Shown here: piece after piece, positions 5,963-7,813 of the stretch | Position numbering within the stretch: position 1 is the first letter of the stretch | Layout: each line of letters opens with the position of its first letter | Assembly (NCBI GenBank): GCA_003161815.1 | Contig: PMNN01000175.1 | Location: 1 to 7,813 of the forward strand | Length of the DNA stretch: 7,813 bases | Reading direction: 5' to 3' | Source: Methanobacterium sp. | Lineage (GTDB): Archaea; Methanobacteriota; Methanobacteria; Methanobacteriales; Methanobacteriaceae | The notes under the pieces: model-generated | Database searches by the model: none | Seen by the model: the letters and a program-made list of their open reading frames with translations, nothing else | Told to the model about the DNA's origin: nothing | Position numbers and translations under genes: made by a program

Positions 5963-5971
5963 TTTTATATA
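5963..5971 (-). promoter_or_regulatory. Archaeal TATA box upstream of leuB
   Basis: The minus strand reads TATATAAAA within an AT-rich 88-base gap after leuD. Transcription about 25 bases downstream would leave a leader of roughly 35 to 40 bases before the leuB start. This would let leuB, sufS, the small peptide and ribH be transcribed apart from leuCD. Position fits, but no start site has been measured. Confidence 0.45.
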
Positions 5972-6005
5972 TTAATTGTGTAATTACTTAGATGAATCAT
6001 TATAC

Positions 6006-6512
6006 TTATTTATCTTTTTCAAGGTTTTCCTTGAGATAAGGAATTAAACCACCTTTATTGAGAATGTCTAGCATGAACTCTGGAAGGTTTTTGACCTCAA
6101 ATTCTTCTCCAGTAATGAGATCTTTTAATATTCCACTTCCTATATTGATCTCAATTTCATCACCTTGAGAGATTTTTTTTGAAATATTTTTTGATTCTAA
6201 CAGAGTAAGGCCAACATTTATAGCATTACGATAAAAAATTCGAGCAAAAGATTCAGCAACCACCGCCGATATCCCAGCACCTTTAATAGCGATAGTTGCA
6301 TGTTCCCGGGAAGATCCACAGCCAAAATTTTTTCCAGCTAAAATAATGTCTCCTTTTTGGACATTATGCGAGAAATCAGTGCCTAATCCCTCCATAACAT
6401 GCTCTGCTAGCTCTTTTTCATCCGTTAAAACCAAATATCTGCCAGGAATTATTATATCAGTGTCTATATCATCCCCGAATTTCCAAACTCTTCCTTTAAT
6501 TTTTTTCTCCAT
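6006..6512 (-). CDS. leuD: 3-isopropylmalate dehydratase small subunit (LeuD type)
   Basis: This is the swivel-domain subunit that pairs with LeuC to interconvert 2- and 3-isopropylmalate through dehydration and rehydration. Its 168 residues match the archaeal family length. Motifs are KFGDDIDTD at 11-19, PGRYLVLTD at 23-31, GKNFGCGSSREHA at 60-72 with the substrate-binding Ser/Arg, and SFARIFYRNAINVGL at 88-102. The loop after PGRY reads YLVL. In Methanocaldococcus the homoaconitase subunit (MJ1271) has YLRT and the isopropylmalate subunit (MJ1277) YLVY, so this protein is predicted to act on leucine intermediates and not on coenzyme B intermediates. GGTG at 6521-6524 lies 8 bases before the ATG. 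It is 56 bases downstream of leuC, consistent with one transcript. Confidence 0.88.
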   Translation of the reverse strand: MEKKIKGRVWKFGDDIDTDIIIPGRYLVLTDEKELAEHVMEGLGTDFSHNVQKGDIILAGKNFGCGSSREHATIAIKGAGISAVVAESFARIFYRNAINVGLTLLESKNISKKISQGDEIEINIGSGILKDLITGEEFEVKNLPEFMLDILNKGGLIPYLKENLEKDK

Positions 6513-6520
6513 TGTGAAAA

Positions 6521-6524
6521 CACC
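6521..6524 (-). promoter_or_regulatory. Ribosome binding site of leuD
   Basis: GGTG on the minus strand, 8 bases before the ATG at 6512. An ATG overlapping it is in another frame. Confidence 0.5.
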
Positions 6525-6568
6525 ATAATTAAATTTTGATATTTAAAAGTATTTTAAAATTTAAAAAA

Positions 6569-7813
6569 CTATTTAGCATCCCGAGGATCCATCAAACTTC
6601 CTTTAATAGCAGATGCAGCAGCTACTGCCGCAGAACTTAAATATACTTCAGCATCTGGACTTCCCTGTCTACCTCTGAAATTACGGTTAGAAGTAGATAG
6701 GCTCACTTCGCCAGCACCCAATAGTCCTACATGTCCCCCCAAACATGGGCCGCAGCAGGGGTTGCAAATTAATGCTCCGCTATCAACAAATATTTTAAGG
6801 AGCCCTTCATCCATAGCCTTTGTATAAATCTCCCGAGAAGCAGGTATAACCAGCATCCGTACATTATTTGCTATATGATGGCCTTTCATAATTTGAGCAG
6901 CAGTCCTAAGATCCTCCAATCGACCATTAGTGCATGATCCTAGGAAAACCTGATCAATATTTATTCCTTCAACTTCAGAAATGGATTTAACATTATCCAC
7001 ATGATGGGGGCAGGCAATTTGTGGTTCTAGATTACTTACATCAATTTTCATGGTTTGCAGGGACTGTGCATCATCATCTGTTTTCATGATTTCATATTTT
7101 TTATTGGAACGTCCTTCTAAATATTTTATAGTTTTATAGTCCGGTTCCACTAAGCCTGTTTTTCCCCCCATCTCTATAGCCATGTTACAAAGAACCATCC
7201 TATCTGAAATGGTCATGTTACGGGTTGTCTCGCCTCCAAATTCACATGCTTTGTAAGTTGCACCGTCTGCACCCATTTTACCTATTATATCAAGTATCAC
7301 ATCTTTAGCAAAAACATTTTCCTGTAATTTACCAGTTATATCGAATTTTATGGTTTCAGGTACTTTAAACCAGAGTTTTCCAGTTGCAAAAACCATTGCC
7401 ATATCAGTTGATCCTATTCCAGTAGCAAATGCACCTAATGCACCGTGTGTACAAGTATGAGAATCTGTGCCTACTACGACTTCTCCGGGCACTACATGTC
7501 CTTTTTCAGGCAGGACTTGGTGGCATACACCTTCTCTGACATCATAAAAATTGTCAATTCCCTGTTCTTTTACAAATTTCCGCATGATCATGTGGTTATT
7601 AGCTGCATCGATTGAGTCAGCTGGAACTTGATGATCGAAGATTATCACAATTTTCTCTGGATCCCATACCTCTTTAAGGCCTATCTTCTCGAATGATTCT
7701 ACTGATAAAGGTCCAGTTAAATCATGGGTCATGGCAACATCAATATTTGCCATTATTATTTCTCCGGCTTGTAATTCTTTATTACCTGAAGCTTTTGCCA
7801 GTATTTTCTCTGC
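6569..7813 (-). CDS. leuC: 3-isopropylmalate dehydratase large subunit (LeuC), 5' end outside window
   Basis: This is the aconitase-family large subunit carrying the [4Fe-4S] cluster of isopropylmalate isomerase. Motifs, numbered from the internal Met at 7753: HDLTGPLS at 10-17, FDHQVPAD at 39-46, [20 protein letters not shown] at 95-114, [13 protein letters not shown] at 270-282 and [10 protein letters not shown] at 331-340. Cluster ligands are Cys274, Cys334 and Cys337. [12 protein letters not shown] at 355-366 is the substrate-binding region. The frame stays open to the right edge of the window with [20 protein letters not shown] before that Met, which is the normal LeuC N-terminus. The Met at 7753 is therefore internal, and the real start is a few codons beyond the window (family length about 420; 414 residues visible). 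Substrate choice between isopropylmalate and homoaconitate is set mainly by the small subunit, which here looks like LeuD. Confidence 0.9.
   Translation of the reverse strand, partial: AEKILAKASGNKELQAGEIIMANIDVAMTHDLTGPLSVESFEKIGLKEVWDPEKIVIIFDHQVPADSIDAANNHMIMRKFVKEQGIDNFYDVREGVCHQVLPEKGHVVPGEVVVGTDSHTCTHGALGAFATGIGSTDMAMVFATGKLWFKVPETIKFDITGKLQENVFAKDVILDIIGKMGADGATYKACEFGGETTRNMTISDRMVLCNMAIEMGGKTGLVEPDYKTIKYLEGRSNKKYEIMKTDDDAQSLQTMKIDVSNLEPQIACPHHVDNVKSISEVEGINIDQVFLGSCTNGRLEDLRTAAQIMKGHHIANNVRMLVIPASREIYTKAMDEGLLKIFVDSGALICNPCCGPCLGGHVGLLGAGEVSLSTSNRNFRGRQGSPDAEVYLSSAAVAAASAIKGSLMDPRDAK

Noticed and set aside
6346..6528. Plus-strand open frame of 60 codons inside leuD
   Set aside because: Antisense to the conserved N-terminal half of LeuD with no ribosome binding site.

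Overview
The window looks like chromosomal DNA from a mesophilic hydrogenotrophic methanogen of the order Methanobacteriales, most likely Methanobacterium or a close relative. The evidence is an AT-rich sequence with archaeal TATA-like boxes, T-run terminators and GGTG/GGAGG ribosome binding sites; a methanogenesis marker protein 11 gene; and the gene order leuC-leuD-leuB-cysteine desulfurase-ribH, which I recall from Methanothermobacter thermautotrophicus (from memory, not searched).

Left part, plus strand (2-1375): a glutamate decarboxylase gene that enters from outside the window. It is complete in reading frame except for one in-frame TAA at 971-973, where relatives carry Tyr, so it reads as an N-terminal piece with the PLP lysine and a C-terminal piece. 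A T-run follows it. Next comes a 428-base stretch (1376-1803) without a conventional gene. It holds what looks like the leftover C-terminal membrane anchor of an adhesin-like surface protein, two uncertain small minus-strand reading frames, and T-rich stop signals on both strands.

Middle (1804-2736, minus): the methanogenesis marker 11 gene, with its own leader. A 312-base AT-rich spacer (2737-3048) separates it from the next unit and holds that unit's terminator and a possible marker 11 promoter.

Right part, minus strand, transcribed from the right edge leftward: leuC (its start lies beyond the window), leuD, leuB, a SufS-type cysteine desulfurase, a newly noticed 27-residue single-span membrane peptide, and ribH. 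LeuC and LeuD form the [4Fe-4S] isopropylmalate isomerase and LeuB is the isopropylmalate dehydrogenase, so together they carry out the leucine chain-elongation steps after isopropylmalate synthase. The cysteine desulfurase mobilises sulfur from cysteine, which could serve clusters such as the one in LeuC. RibH makes lumazine for riboflavin. A good TATA box before leuB suggests that leuB-sufS-small peptide-ribH can be transcribed separately from leuCD.

Most of the window is ordinary core metabolism. The points most worth a second look are the single-codon interruption of the decarboxylase, the tiny membrane peptide with a strong ribosome binding site between sufS and ribH, and the surface-protein anchor remnant.
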